A stretch of DNA of 64,000 bases from Parietichytrium sp. I65-24A (lineage: Eukaryota > Sar > Bigyra > Thraustochytrida > Thraustochytriidae). Of the stretch, positions 50,292 through 62,399 are shown piece after piece. The notes beneath the pieces were generated by a model. It ran no database searches. It was not told the origin of the DNA and saw nothing but the letters and a program-made list of their open reading frames with translations. Positions within the stretch are counted from its first letter, which is position 1. Each line of letters starts with the position of its first letter. Both the position numbers and the translations under genes were made by a program. Location: assembly GCA_012862575.1 (NCBI GenBank), contig BLSF01000019.1:186001-250000 (forward strand), read 5' to 3'.

Positions 50292-53200
50292 ATGGACGTC
50301 AAGCCGTCGCTGGCTCTGTGGAGTCCAACGAAGCCTTCAGAAAGAAATAATGGCGCAGCAGGATCGCACTTTCGATTCCGTGGAGGGTCGGGCATGCAAG
50401 CTCCTGGTGAAGAAGGCGGCTTCAAGGAAATCAAAGATGAGAGTATCAAGTCGTTGATGTTCAACAAGTGCAAAAGCTCTGCTTCAGCGGCAGAGAAGAT
50501 GATAGAGGAAGGGCTTGGCATCGAGCCTGATTTGTGGGAGGTGCTCCCTTTGGATAGATTCAGTAGCTTGGACGAGTTCTCTTCTTGGCTCAAGGAGAAT
50601 ATGGTGGATACCTCAAAGTGGGGAGTTGGAAACAGCTCGTCGACGCAGACGCTTTTTGAACAGTTGAGAGCCGGAGAATCGGTGCTGCTTGTGAGGATAG
50701 AAGGTCCTGAGCCTGTAGATGAAATTAAAGCGCAGAGCCCCTCCAAACGAGCCATTCACCCCCTTCAAAATCGCCTGCGAAGCGCCTCTTGCGTCTCCAA
50801 GCCGAAAACTGTTCTGCGATGTATTCGCACTGTCCGCGTCAAGCTGAAACACCGTTTCGGTCGGGACTTCAAGTACTTGGTGCAGTACTCACAGGAAGTC
50901 AAAGCCAAAGGAGAAATTCAATACCGAAATATCTTCCTCTCTTCAAGGATGAAAAACGGAGAAAACGCTTTTGATGCGGCAAAAAGGAGCGTTGAAAAGG
51001 AGTTAAAGAACATTGGTGGGAAGCACGAAGAATACATTTCGCGAGCAGATGTGCTGATACCAAATCGGAGCACAATTTCCTTGGTCCTCGAGGATGCAGA
51101 GAGCCCTTCTTTTCCGGACCTTATGACTCGCTACATACTTTTTACTGTGGAGGTCAGCGTCAAGTATGATTTTCCCGACGGGCCTTTCTTTTCGGTTGAA
51201 AAGTCTCTCTCTACAGGCCTCGCGACCACTCATAATTGGAAGTGGAAGTGCAAGAGAGAAGTGGAATTGATCGAGCAGTCTCCAATGTTTGCAAGTGTCG
51301 ACTTCGACAAGAAGGTCCTTGTCGGTGAAGAGAGTAAAGCAGGAGTCGACGAAAACACTGTGATGTACGACCTGTCCGACTCGGATTTTAATCCGTTCAT
51401 TTCCAATGCGCACCTACGACGGAGGCTCAAAAGGTGGGGCTTTGATAGCTCGGAGATCGCGACCATGTTCGCAATCGCTTCAGCAACTGCCATCGCTGAG
51501 GGGCAAGGCGTGGAAACACCCCAGCCCGATCGCCCAACTTGGATCACGAAGGAGGTGTTCATCCAGTACTTTAAGCCGTTACTAGAGTCCATGTTTGTTC
51601 ATGGCAAGGAAAAATTGCTGGAAGTGATGTCCCAAGAGCACTTGGATATCCTCTCTGAAATGTACTTAGACTGCTCAAGGATTTACCCAAAGCTGCTGCA
51701 TGAAGGCTTTTCCAATTCGTTTGTACTTCAGGTCCAAGCTGTTGCTCCTGGCAAGTTTGTGGATCCCACTATTGTCAAATTGGACAGCCGGCAGCGGATG
51801 GAGGAAGAAGGCGCCAACTATTTAAAATTAGCAGAGTTCATGGGGGACTGCGCGCCAAGCATTTTGAAGTACGAAGTGGATCCTTCCGACAGTCGCAAGA
51901 TTGGGGGTCTCAAATTCGAACTCGTTGGTGCTGTTTGGATGCTTCCCGACTTTCGTCAATCAAAGTCCGCGGTGGAAAGTCAGGCACACCTTCTCAACAC
52001 CTTTACTGCCCTCTACAAACACGAGCTGGCCCAGGAATCCAACGCTTTTCAAGCCCACGTCCTTGGAAAGCTCGGGGTGAGCGAGCGCAGGGCAAACAGT
52101 AGCGTGAAGAAAACGTTATCCGAAGAGAGCTTTATAACCATGGAGCATTCCCGCGAGATGAATTCCCGACAGAGCAAACACTCCCCGGGGTCCATGAAAA
52201 ATATTACCGAGGTGCAGGAATCTAAAAGCCATGATGGCGACTCGACTAGTCGGCTCTCAACAAGCCGGAGCGAACTCGGTGTGAACTTCTCCGATGAGTT
52301 TCGCGACTCAAGAGATGGCGACCTCTCTCCAATTTTCAACGAAACATTGCCTATGGAAGAAGATAACGATCTTGCGGACGTGGAGCAGGCAGCTGAAGTA
52401 TTTGGGAGCGTTCCGCTTGTATTAAAAGAAGTGTTTGGCGAGATTCTTCGAACCACAACGCTCTCTCAGGCGAAAAAACTCGAGGAGGTCAACCTAATTG
52501 AACAGTACAGAATTTTGGCACTCATAGATGAGGTCATCTTACAAACCCCAAATGCGATCCCTCGCCCACATCGAATCGATATTGAACGTTTTGATGCGGA
52601 TAGAAAAGTGCGCAAGCTGTTTGAGACATTCAAGACTTTATGCACCAAAACCGGTCAACACACAGCCAAGCATTCCTATGAAATGAGTTTGGTGCATGGC
52701 GACTTAAATGGGCAGAATAGTAAGTTGGGGCAAGGTTTTTGGTGCGAGAGCGAGATTCGCCAGCCAGCTCGCAAGTCTAACAAATCGGGATGTTCTGTTT
52801 TCCAGTTTTGATTGACTCAGAGGGAATCGTCTGGTTAATCGACTTTGCCCTCTCGGGGATGGGGCACATCCTGCAGGATCTATTAAAGCTAGAGTCGTGC
52901 TTGCTGTTTGAATACGTGTCCGTGGAGAGTGACAAAGAGCTGGAGGTGTTCAAAGACATGGCGAGGGCGTTAATTTATTGCGATGATTTGAGGCTGCAAG
53001 TTGTTTGCGAAAGATTGGATGATCGCTCTAAAATGGACACCTTCGATCCAAGGATGGAAGAGAATATGATTAAAGCGCGGTTCACGTGGGAGGCAATAAA
53101 GACGGTCCGAATGTACATGGGAAACTATGCTTCTGGAAATCCAGAACCCGTGCAAATGGTAATCGGCATGCTCCACTTCTCCCTCAAAGCGCTCTACTAT

Positions 53201-56200
53201 AGGGATCTGGAGGACAAGCGGTTGCCACTTTTTATCGCAACAGAATGCGCTCAAGTTCTGTGTTCTCAGCTTGAGCAACAAGGGTCTTTGAAAAAAGTTG
53301 TCTCCGTGTCGCACGGCCCAAGCGGGGAGAATCGAGTTGCGTTGATGAATCGTGAATTGAACAATTCTCAGCTTGAGTACGAAAAGAAGCGGCATTTTCA
53401 TGACATCTACTTGCGGGAGTCGTTCGTAGTGGACGTCATCACACGTGAACGCATTCGAATCGCAGAACAGCCTGTTGAGCTAGAGCTAGTCGACAATCAG
53501 TCAAAGAAACGCTTCATGGAAAACAAGATGGACGTGGACGAGCTAGAGATCCAGCGTAGTCTGCAGAAACGGCTGAATGAATGGAAAAGTTTTATGAGTA
53601 GCGAGAGCGACTCCAGACTGGCAGGAAGGAAGAATGGGGTAATTTCTGCAACGCAGATATTCAGCGACTTTCAGCGCAAGATAAATGTCGTCATCTTGGG
53701 GGGCGCAGCTTCCGGCAAGTCGTGTTTGCTAAGACGCATTATGTTGTCGGCGGCCGATAGCCAGACCGGGAAAGAGTCAGATGTGATTCCGGTGCTCATT
53801 CTTGTCATCTCTCTTGCGAGATTCTTGAGCCAGCATCCTGAGAACGCGAAAGGGGACCTTCTAGACAAATTCTTGGCTCATCAGTATGGTGAAGGCAGCG
53901 CTCGTGTATCATTCTTGCGCAAAATGAGAGAAGATGGCCGTCTCTTTCTTCTATTTGACGGACTTGACGAAGCCGGGGACTACAAAGGTGTCATCGAGGA
54001 GTACATTCCAACACTCACTACTTCTGTACGCCGGATGGTGATCTCCTCGCGTCTTACAGGCTTCAATAACGAACTTTTCAGAGAGTTCAACTTCTATCAC
54101 ATGTCTCCGCTGACAGAAGAGATGCAGACGCGGATCATATCGTCCCGTGTGAATAACGACTCAAACTTGGCCCAGTCGATCAGGAAGCAGTTGGAAGACA
54201 AAGCGTTCTCTGAAATATCAAAGAACCCGCTAATGTTGACTCTCCTTGTGTCTTTGCTGAGCAAGACGCTAGGCTCAAGAACCGAAACTTCGCTCGAAAG
54301 CTTCCAAGAGCGGATGTACGACTCAGGAAGTGAACCTCGCACTCCCTCCCCAATTCAAAACCGAGCTTACTTGTACGAGCACGCTTTGGACCAGCTTCTT
54401 AATCACAGCTCCATGGTCAAGTTTGGGATGAGAAGAAACCTCAACGACAAGAAAAGAGAGGTCACCATCAAGGTCATATCCAGCGACCTCTGTAGGCTTT
54501 TCCTCAAACTTTTGGCCTACCACGCTCACAAAGAGCGCATTAGAGACTTCGACCGATCACTTACAACGAAGCTGGTAAAAGAGGGCCACTTTGGTCCGGG
54601 CGTTTCACAACGCGATGTCTCCTTCGTGGTGTCCACACTGAACAACGCAGTCTCCGATGGGCGCTGTGGTCTTTTCTCTCTCACGGAGGTGGAGCAAAAA
54701 CGATCTCAAGCAACTGGCTTATCAGGTATAGATGAGAATGACGAGCTTATGGAGCAAAGCCATATCATGCGATTCGTTCATCTTAGCTTCCAGGAATTCC
54801 TCGCAGCGCAGCACATTGTGGAGACATTAGCCGATACGCTGCCGGAAAGTGATGAGGGCCTGGAAACGGAGTCTACCTTAGAGCCTTTTGCAAAAAAAAT
54901 GGCTGAATTTCGACTTCTTGGGGAAGGCAATGTCCTGCACGATCACTGGTGGCAGGGCGTTTTAATGCATATGTCTGGAGTGATGTCGCCCCGCGTGTTT
55001 TATGCGTTTTGCAAAATGGTAATGCTCGAAAAGGACCCTACCAAGGCGACTGTATTTTTGTGTGCAGAGATGTCCAAGGAGGTGTTTAAACGCAAGGTTC
55101 TTGGCCCAGCAACAGACGTGACCAGAATGCGGGAGACTGTGGACACATTCTTGAAGGGCTGGTTCCAGCGGTACACCGAACTGGTTGATCTGATTCGAGC
55201 TCTGATACATCAGTCGAAGAACATCCAGCACTTTGCGCTTCGCGAGGTGCGTCAGTTCTGCGATAAACGTATCACTTTGGACGCTCTGTATGGTATCGTC
55301 TTTGGTCCCGATGCAGATGCGGAAAGCGTGAAAGCTGGTCGCAGTACCGCTCCATTTCTTCGACATGCGGCATGGTATGCAAAGGTCTCTGCGCTGCACA
55401 TTATCAGCTTTTTCCCAGAGATCAAGAGCGACCCTATACTTTTGGACGTTGTTAAAGACCTGTGGATGGATGAGAGCCCCATCGTGCAAAAAGATGCGGT
55501 AGAAAGCATCAAAGCCCTCGGCGCAGAGAAGGAAATGAGTATTCTGTCTGAAGTAATTCGTGAGATCAAGGACGAAATCGAATGCTCGAATGGACACCAG
55601 GTCATTCAAGCGCTTGGTATCACTCAGTCCCCAGTGGTTGAAGAGCTCTTGAAGCAATTGGCCATGGATCCGGAATTTTCTTCTCCGGCAACTGAAACCC
55701 TCAGAGCATTTCCGCTCACGGACGAGGTTGTTGATTGTTTCTGCAGGGCCATAGGTCATAGTGACAACGTACTAGTACGCAAAAGAGCTGCTGAGATCCT
55801 GATTCTGAATCCCCAGGCTAAGTCCATTACCTTTCCAAATACAGTGGACAGCGCCTTTGAAAAGTGGATTCTCGAAGACGATAGCGAACACGTGATTAAG
55901 GCTTTGGAGACCATTCAGCAGCTTGGTGTATACACGGTTGCAGTACGACATGCAGTTGAAAAACTTGTAAAGTCCTTGAGCTCTTCAGCTCTTCTTTTGA
56001 AGGACCAAGTCCCTGTCTGGATTGCTGCAGTGGATGCGGCTAGTGCTTGCGAAGAATTGTCACGCACGGATTGGTACTCCAGGGCAGTTCAGAAGGGAAG
56101 ACAAGACAAACACCCCGCGGTGAGGTGCCACTCAATCCGAATGCTCGAGTCAGCAGTTCGAGCTGATGAAGATCCAAAGCAGCGTTCCAAGTGGATCTCG

Positions 56201-59200
56201 GATATCAAGGAAATGCTTCATCGTGATAGTAATCCTTCTGTTCAGCAAAACGCAATCGAGGTGTTGCATCGCTTGAAGGAGGGGTCTGTGTTGATGTTTG
56301 TGAACCTCTTTGCGGATCCGCAGAACAACAAGGCGGTTAGAGGTTTGAGCGCGAAAATCGCGATAAAGTTGCTTCAAGACAAGGGAGAAACGCCAAAGGT
56401 CAATTTTCAGCAGACTCTAGAACTACTCTTTCGTGCCTCCGCTGAGCACACAGATGAATTTCATACTCTAAGCTTAGTTGCTGCCGCCTCTCTCTGTCTC
56501 TGCATGTTGAGATCCGGAATAGCTACCAAGGATGTTCCTGTAGAGCTGCTTTTTGAACATCTACTTAAACCCTTAAGGCAGGTCAGTGATGGTGAAGGGA
56601 TTGCCGATTTGGGCTCTGTTGCCGCCATCAGCGATTTGTACGAGGACATCTGGAAAGCGTTTGGCGCTACACGTTGTTCTGGTCTTCTCCACGACCTTTG
56701 CTCACTGTATGAGAAGGTTCATCCGGACAGCAAAGAGCAATGGGGTGCAGTCCTCTTGCAACTCGGCGACGCTGGATGGAGGTACGAATCGCCATCGCTT
56801 TGGTCGGATCTCTTCTGGAAGGACTCCTCGGACGGGACGTTAAGACTCTGTTTGCTTTCTCTGGCTCCGACAGACTTTGACAGTGTGTCTCAGCAGGTGA
56901 TTCAAGCGCTTGGCCTTGATACCACAAGCCGGTTTCTTCGCTCTCGATGCCTGATTTGCCTCGTCCAGCATGGGAAATGGGAAGAGCCAGCCGTCCAACT
57001 TGCAGTGCAAAAATGGCTTTTCCAAGAGGACCGTATGGCAACCTTGGACGCCCTGGATACAATTTTGAAGGCCAATATCGGTGGAGAGATTCTCCTCGAA
57101 CTGATCCCTCGAGTGTTGCAGGGCGCTGTAGCTACGATTTGTCCAAGCGAAGTACTCACCGGAAGTGGCAGCCACACTCGCTTGGTTTCGATTATCCGAA
57201 ATGTAAGGGATACCAACGATCTCGCCCAGGGTCTGCAGAAGGGAGATTCGGCCCCAATTCAAATTGGTGAAAATGCGGTCCTTCAGGTCTGGATCGTCAA
57301 AGCAGCGAAGCAAATTTTGCTTCAGCCATCTGTCGAGTTCACCGAAGCTGACCTGCTTCGAATGCTGGAATCTGACGAAACTGGGATGCTCATAGCATGC
57401 ACGGCTCTGGAGAAAAAGGAGTCCGTGCAGATCACTGATGCGATTGCCTTCAGACTGTTTGCTTTACTTGAAGAATATGGCAATACTTCGGAGGTTTCTG
57501 GCATGAATTTGGAGACCCAGCGCAAGATGGGTGTGGTGAGCATCGACGCAGATTTTCCCCCTGCCCAGGTTGTCCCGTATGCTGCTGCATACACGCTGAG
57601 AGCACGTTTCAAGCGGACTCTTCCGTCTTCATGGGCAATGCAAAAGTACGTGACGCATGACCGGGCGATTATACGCCAAACAGCCTGGGCTTGTATATCT
57701 GGCTCACCAAGTGAGCGCTTTTTTGCAGAACTAAAGAGTCAGCTTCTGGATAAAGATGAGGAGCTCACAGTTCGGCTGCAGTGCCTAGAAGTATGCTTCG
57801 ACTGGATTCGAACGGTCCAGTCATCTCTACTCAGGGAAGCAGACGAGGAGCTTTCCGAAGAAAAGCTAGACGACGCGAAGGAGGCCCGCAAGAATGCGGT
57901 AGAGTTGTGCGAAAAGATGGAAGCCACCGTCGTCTCCCTGCTTGAAGAGCTAGGCCAAGGGCATGAAATTATGGATGAAGACCGCCTTTACATTTGCTGC
58001 GTGCAAAATCTCCAGACGCTACCTTCAGGAATCCCCCTCACGAGCTTGGGTGTGCTATATGAGCGGCCAGATTTGCACAGGAATCCGGATGCTAGGTTTC
58101 AGCTTGTCAAATTATTGACAGGCACGGCATTTCGAGAACTCCCACCTTTGAGGAGCGTTTTGAGTCTGCACACCAGCACACCTGAAGCAAGACTTTGCTT
58201 TTTGTCGACCTTGCGGCAAAGCCTTAATCCTGTTCTCCGTGGCGATCCAGGTTCCGCGTTGTCGAACGAGCTTGCAACGGAGGTGTTGGGACACCTCTGC
58301 CGAATCCTGTCAGAGGAAGCACAATTTCTTCACACCAATGCAGATGTTGACGCCAGCGTAAAGGTGATAACAAGCTGTTTCCAGCTTGCACAGTCGGTTC
58401 CACTTGCGATTCCAACGGACTTGATCGTGAGCATACTGCCGCCCATGATGGAGCAGCAGAAAGCGCATCCGGCAGTGCTTCAAACCCTCGAGTACCTCCT
58501 GGAAGCTCCGCACACGCGTCTTTCACTTGCGCTCATAAAAATTATTGTGAGCATTGTCAAACTCAACGTTCAGAAGAATGCTTCCATTGAAAGCTCGGTG
58601 TCCATCAACGCGAATAATTTCTTCAGCAATTACGAAGTTCGAGACTTTGAGGAAGTGTGCAGCCTGATTCGTTTTCTCTCGGATAAGGAGGTCGCAGACT
58701 TTTTGTTTGATTGTATTATCTCCTACTTCCGAACTCAAATGGCCAACTGCGGTGGCCCGAACATCAAACTTCCCGGTTTTGAAGAGGCAAGAAGTTTGAC
58801 CCATTCTTTGCTCGAGGAGAACCCTGGCTCGCTCGAATTAGCTTACCTCTCCAAAGAGATGCAGACTGGCTTTGTGATGCGTGATCACACACTGAACAGG
58901 ATCAATCGAATATCGCTCAAAAGTCACATGAAAATTCGAGAGCAGAGGTCACAACGCGAGGAGAGTCAAAAGATGCTCAAAGAAGAGTGGGACGCAAGAC
59001 GTGCAGAGTGGCCTTGCTTTGCCGCTAGGTCGAAGAGAATGGTTCGTGCAGTGCCGGAATTGCATAAGTACCAGCTTGGCCGGACTGGCATAAGGCGCGT
59101 GACAATGTACGTCAACTCGGTTCCCGGGGAGATGAAGTTTGAATGCTCCCTTCTGTCTCACCTTGTCCTTCCTGAAGTGAATCGGAAGCTCGTTATGATG

Positions 59201-61801
59201 GGGATCCCTGTGGAAGTGGTTGCGCTTGTCCCGAGCCTCTTAGATGTGGGTTTCGTGCCAACAAACCTTATCGGGTGTGCGCCTTCCTCAAGCCAAGAGA
59301 GCGATGATGAGAACCGTTTCGCTCTCCGCCTTGGTGCGCTGCAGTTCTGCATGCCATTTGTAATTTGCTTAATTGGGGAGAGAATCGGGGACCTCATGGA
59401 CGATCCGCAGGTGCTCAAGCTATGGGGCGCAGCAGGAGACCACGAGACACTCCCGACGCTAGAGAGATCTGTAGCATTTCTTTCCCGGCCTGCGCTTCCG
59501 AATCACGCATTGTGCTATTTTCGCAGCTCACAGAGCTTGGAGCCGCTGTTCGTGGGTGAACAACGCAAAGCCGTGGAATTCGAGTATCCGGGAAACCGCG
59601 ATGTAAAAATTGCTTTTGACGAAAACAAGCGCCAGATTCGCTCCCATCCGTATGCAAAGTGCTCGGAGTACACTCTTCCGATAAACACAACCGATACCGG
59701 ATTCCTCGACGACATTCAAGTGGGGACGGATGAAGAACCCACTCAAAATTTTATGAAACGTGTTGTCGAAGACATCTTTCAGAAGCTCGCAAGCGAGTTC
59801 CCGCCTAACCGGCTGCAGCAGCCCCTGCCCAAGCCGCAGATTCATTACGTGCATCAAGAAATGCTGGAACACCTGCCTTTCTTGTTTCATGAAGAGCTTC
59901 GCTTCCACGAGCGGGTCTTACTCAGCAGTTCCTCACTCACAGACGTCTACGATAGCGTCATAGGGAGGTTTCCACGGTGCCGAAGGGAGAATCTGAACGA
60001 TTTGCTGAATTTCTTGACCGAGCATGAAGAAGAAGATAGGCTCGTGCGCTACGATCGCCGGTTTGCTACAAGCAAAAGTCTATGCAGGCCCGACAATGAA
60101 GTCGGAAACATCCCCATCCTCGTCACTGGCAAATCGGGATGCGGAAAGACGTCTTTTTTGGCAACTTTTGCTGATTATCACAGAAATTCAAGCGCCTCGA
60201 CACGAACCCCACTCGTCATTTTCCATTGTTGCGGAGCGTCGCCAGCTTCTACCGACTTGTCAAACACTTTGTTGCGCGTTGGGGCCGAGCTGCTAAATGT
60301 CTTCCCAACCATTTTGGGCGAAAGCCCTGACCTCGCCCCTCCAAGACACGCGGGTATTTCCATCGGTAAAGTTCGCGAATGGTGGCAAGAGGTTCTCAGC
60401 AAGGCTTCAGAAGCTGCTTTGAAGGTTCATACGAGACCGATAGTCATCCTCGACCAGATTCTGGAGCGTACATCCGGCGCAGATGATGAAGACATTTGGG
60501 AAACATTGTTTTCAAAACAGTTTGGCGGTCGAGCACCACCTGGGATGACCTTCATAGTATCCGGATCCGATGGTTGCCAGCGAAAAGAACATTTGGTGGC
60601 TCGGATGTCACGGGAGAAGCACATCAATTTCCATCTACTCCAACTCAGTCCACTAGACCGTGATGAGCGCATTGAAGTGCTGAACTTCCAGGCATCGAAA
60701 TTTGGGGTCAATCTTAGCCAAGAGCTGGCCAAGTGTGTTCTCAAGAAGAGGTCTGCCGGCCACCCGCTCTTCCTGACGCTTTTGATTCAAGAGCTGGCTG
60801 CGAATACCCACTTCTTCGACTCTGAGAAGAAAGTTAGGCAGTGCATTGAAGACTTTCCGGATAATATGAGTTTCGAAGCCGCTTCCCAAGGGGAGAAGGC
60901 GAGAAATTCTCCCAGATCGACCGCGAAAGAGCCATCTAATGGAGAGACCCTTTCCTACGTCACACTAAATAGAGGAGGGGTGTTTGCAACCACTCCTGAG
61001 GATCCTCGGTCCTCAATTCTTCCCTTCATCGCTAGACTCGAAAAGGCGTGTGGCAAAACTCTCACCAAATTTGGGCTTCTTTTCCTGGCGCTTGTGGATA
61101 GTATAGAGGAGTGCATGCTATTTGATCTCTGCTGTCACAAGAGCACAACGGTGTCGACTCGACGCTGGACATGGTTTTGCTTGCTAATAGACCCGCTCAT
61201 CAATTTCATGCCGGTCTATTGCCCTCATCACTTGCCAGCCATTCAAACGAGCGCTCAAGAACTACAAGGAGAGCGAAAGCGCTCTTTTAATGCACTGCGT
61301 CTTCGTAGTTTGGCGCACTACGCCTCTCTTTCGAACGACGAGGCTCTGCTAGTCAAGCACTCTGCGCGTGTTGTTTCACTTCGGAACCGCTGGATGCGCT
61401 CTGCAATTCTTGCCTACTACGATGAGAGCAAGCCCGAACTACACGGGCTCCTTGCCAACTTTTGGCTCGCAAATCTCAAACTTTGGTACCGCTCCAAAGA
61501 ACACCACACACCTTCTTTCCTCATCCAGGGGTTTCGATCCATCGTGTCCCACGCTGTTCAATCAGAAAACGCCATGGAAGTGTTCAAGTCACTGCTGCGG
61601 GAAGAGGACGCCATTTGTGGCCTTGGCAGCCTGAGCCACTTTGGCGATGTTTTCGACGTCACTCTGAACCGCGTCAAGTCGGAGCTGGCCGAAATGGCGC
61701 CTACTGCCGACACCAAGTACCTCACATACCTCTGCGAGCGCGTGCTGGCCCACCGAAAAAGCATCGTTCTCGACCCGCTCACCATCAAGGACCTCATTTA
61801 G
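50292..61801 (+). CDS. Giant protein: Nudix-like, TCAD9 kinase-like, NACHT, HEAT-like solenoid, second P-loop NTPase
   Basis: Two exons (50292-52719 and 52806-61801) encode 3807 residues. A Nudix-like region lies at about 200-345 (YRNIFLSSRMKNGENAFDAA, then KELKNIG, a degenerate box). A kinase-like domain at about 360-870 resembles ternary-complex-associated domain 9: VVDPTIVKLD-like N lobe, then HGDLNGQNILID and VWLIDFALSGMGH, the latter read across the intron. A NACHT NTPase follows, with Walker A LGGAASGKSCLL near 1106 and Walker B LFLLFDGLDEAG near 1190. Helical HEAT-like repeats fill about 1400-2600. A second STAND-like module has Walker A VTGKSGCGKTSFL near 3250 and a weak Walker B (IVILDQILER), followed by a C-terminal helical part. 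STAND NTPases are typically signal-gated switches in immunity or cell death; a sensing role here is inferred. No membrane segment is seen. Confidence 0.85.
52720..52805 (+). other. Intron 1 of the giant NTPase gene (86 bp)
   Basis: It begins GTAAGT and ends TTTTCCAG. Exon 1 ends after the first base of a codon. Joining it to exon 2 restores an Ile codon and the continuous motif HGDLNGQNILIDSEG, while reading straight through gives a stop at 52811. A pyrimidine-rich stretch precedes the acceptor. Confidence 0.93.
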
Positions 61802-61958
61802 CATGAACACCACCTTGCTTCCATTATATTATGTACCCTATCTTCGCCTCTTCACTTCTTTCTTCCCTTCCATCCATCCCTTTTCCATCCAATTTCCCAT
61901 CCATCAATCAATCAATCAATCAATCAACCCTTCCTTCGTCAGTCCTCCATCTCCTCCA

Positions 61959-61997
<39 letters not shown>

Positions 61998-62000
61998 CNA

Positions 62001-62039
<39 letters not shown>

Positions 62040-62399
62040 CTCCCGCCCGCGCGCCAGAACCCACCCGAGAACCCACCCGAGAACCACGAGAACCCACCCG
62101 AGAACCCACGCCACCCGGTTCTTCCCCTCACCCCACTGCCCCAGTCACTCACTCACTATCGCTCACTACCCGTACCCACTAGCCCGGCCCATCCGAACGT
62201 GAACGTATCTTGGTCCACTTGGTCCTCGCCGCGTACTGCCGGGAGAGCGAGAGAGAGAGCGAGAGAGAGAGAAAGTGTGTGTGTGTGTGAGAGAGAGAGA
62301 GAGGGAGCCTGCGGAGTCCTCGGCGGAACGCGGAGTCCTTCCTATGCGTTCCGGGGACCGCGCAGTCAGGTGTCCATCCAAACGTGCCATCGCGCGAGT
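61802..62399. other. Short-repeat-rich intergenic region before the RCC1 gene
   Basis: This holds a TCAA tetranucleotide run (61904-61925), two (CT)n runs around a single unresolved base at 61999 (61963-62035), a 12-bp minisatellite (about 62058-62113), and GA and GT runs (62249-62305). The reading frame is open through it, but its translation is low-complexity and I treat it as the 5' leader. Confidence 0.65.
62058..62113 (+). repeat. GAGAACCCACCC minisatellite
   Basis: About four units of a 12-bp sequence, one of them shortened, lie in the likely 5' leader of the RCC1 gene. Confidence 0.8.

Noticed and set aside
52790-52805. ATG at 52790 as the start of a separate 3003-residue protein
   Set aside because: It lies inside the intron; splicing joins the two halves of one kinase-like domain in frame.
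54962-55759. Minus-strand frame of 265 codons inside the giant NTPase gene
   Set aside because: It is antisense to the solenoid coding region, with no recognisable motif.
61803-62399. N-terminal extension of the RCC1 gene from an ATG at 61803
   Set aside because: The translation is made of simple repeats, includes an unresolved base, and a better start lies at 62400.
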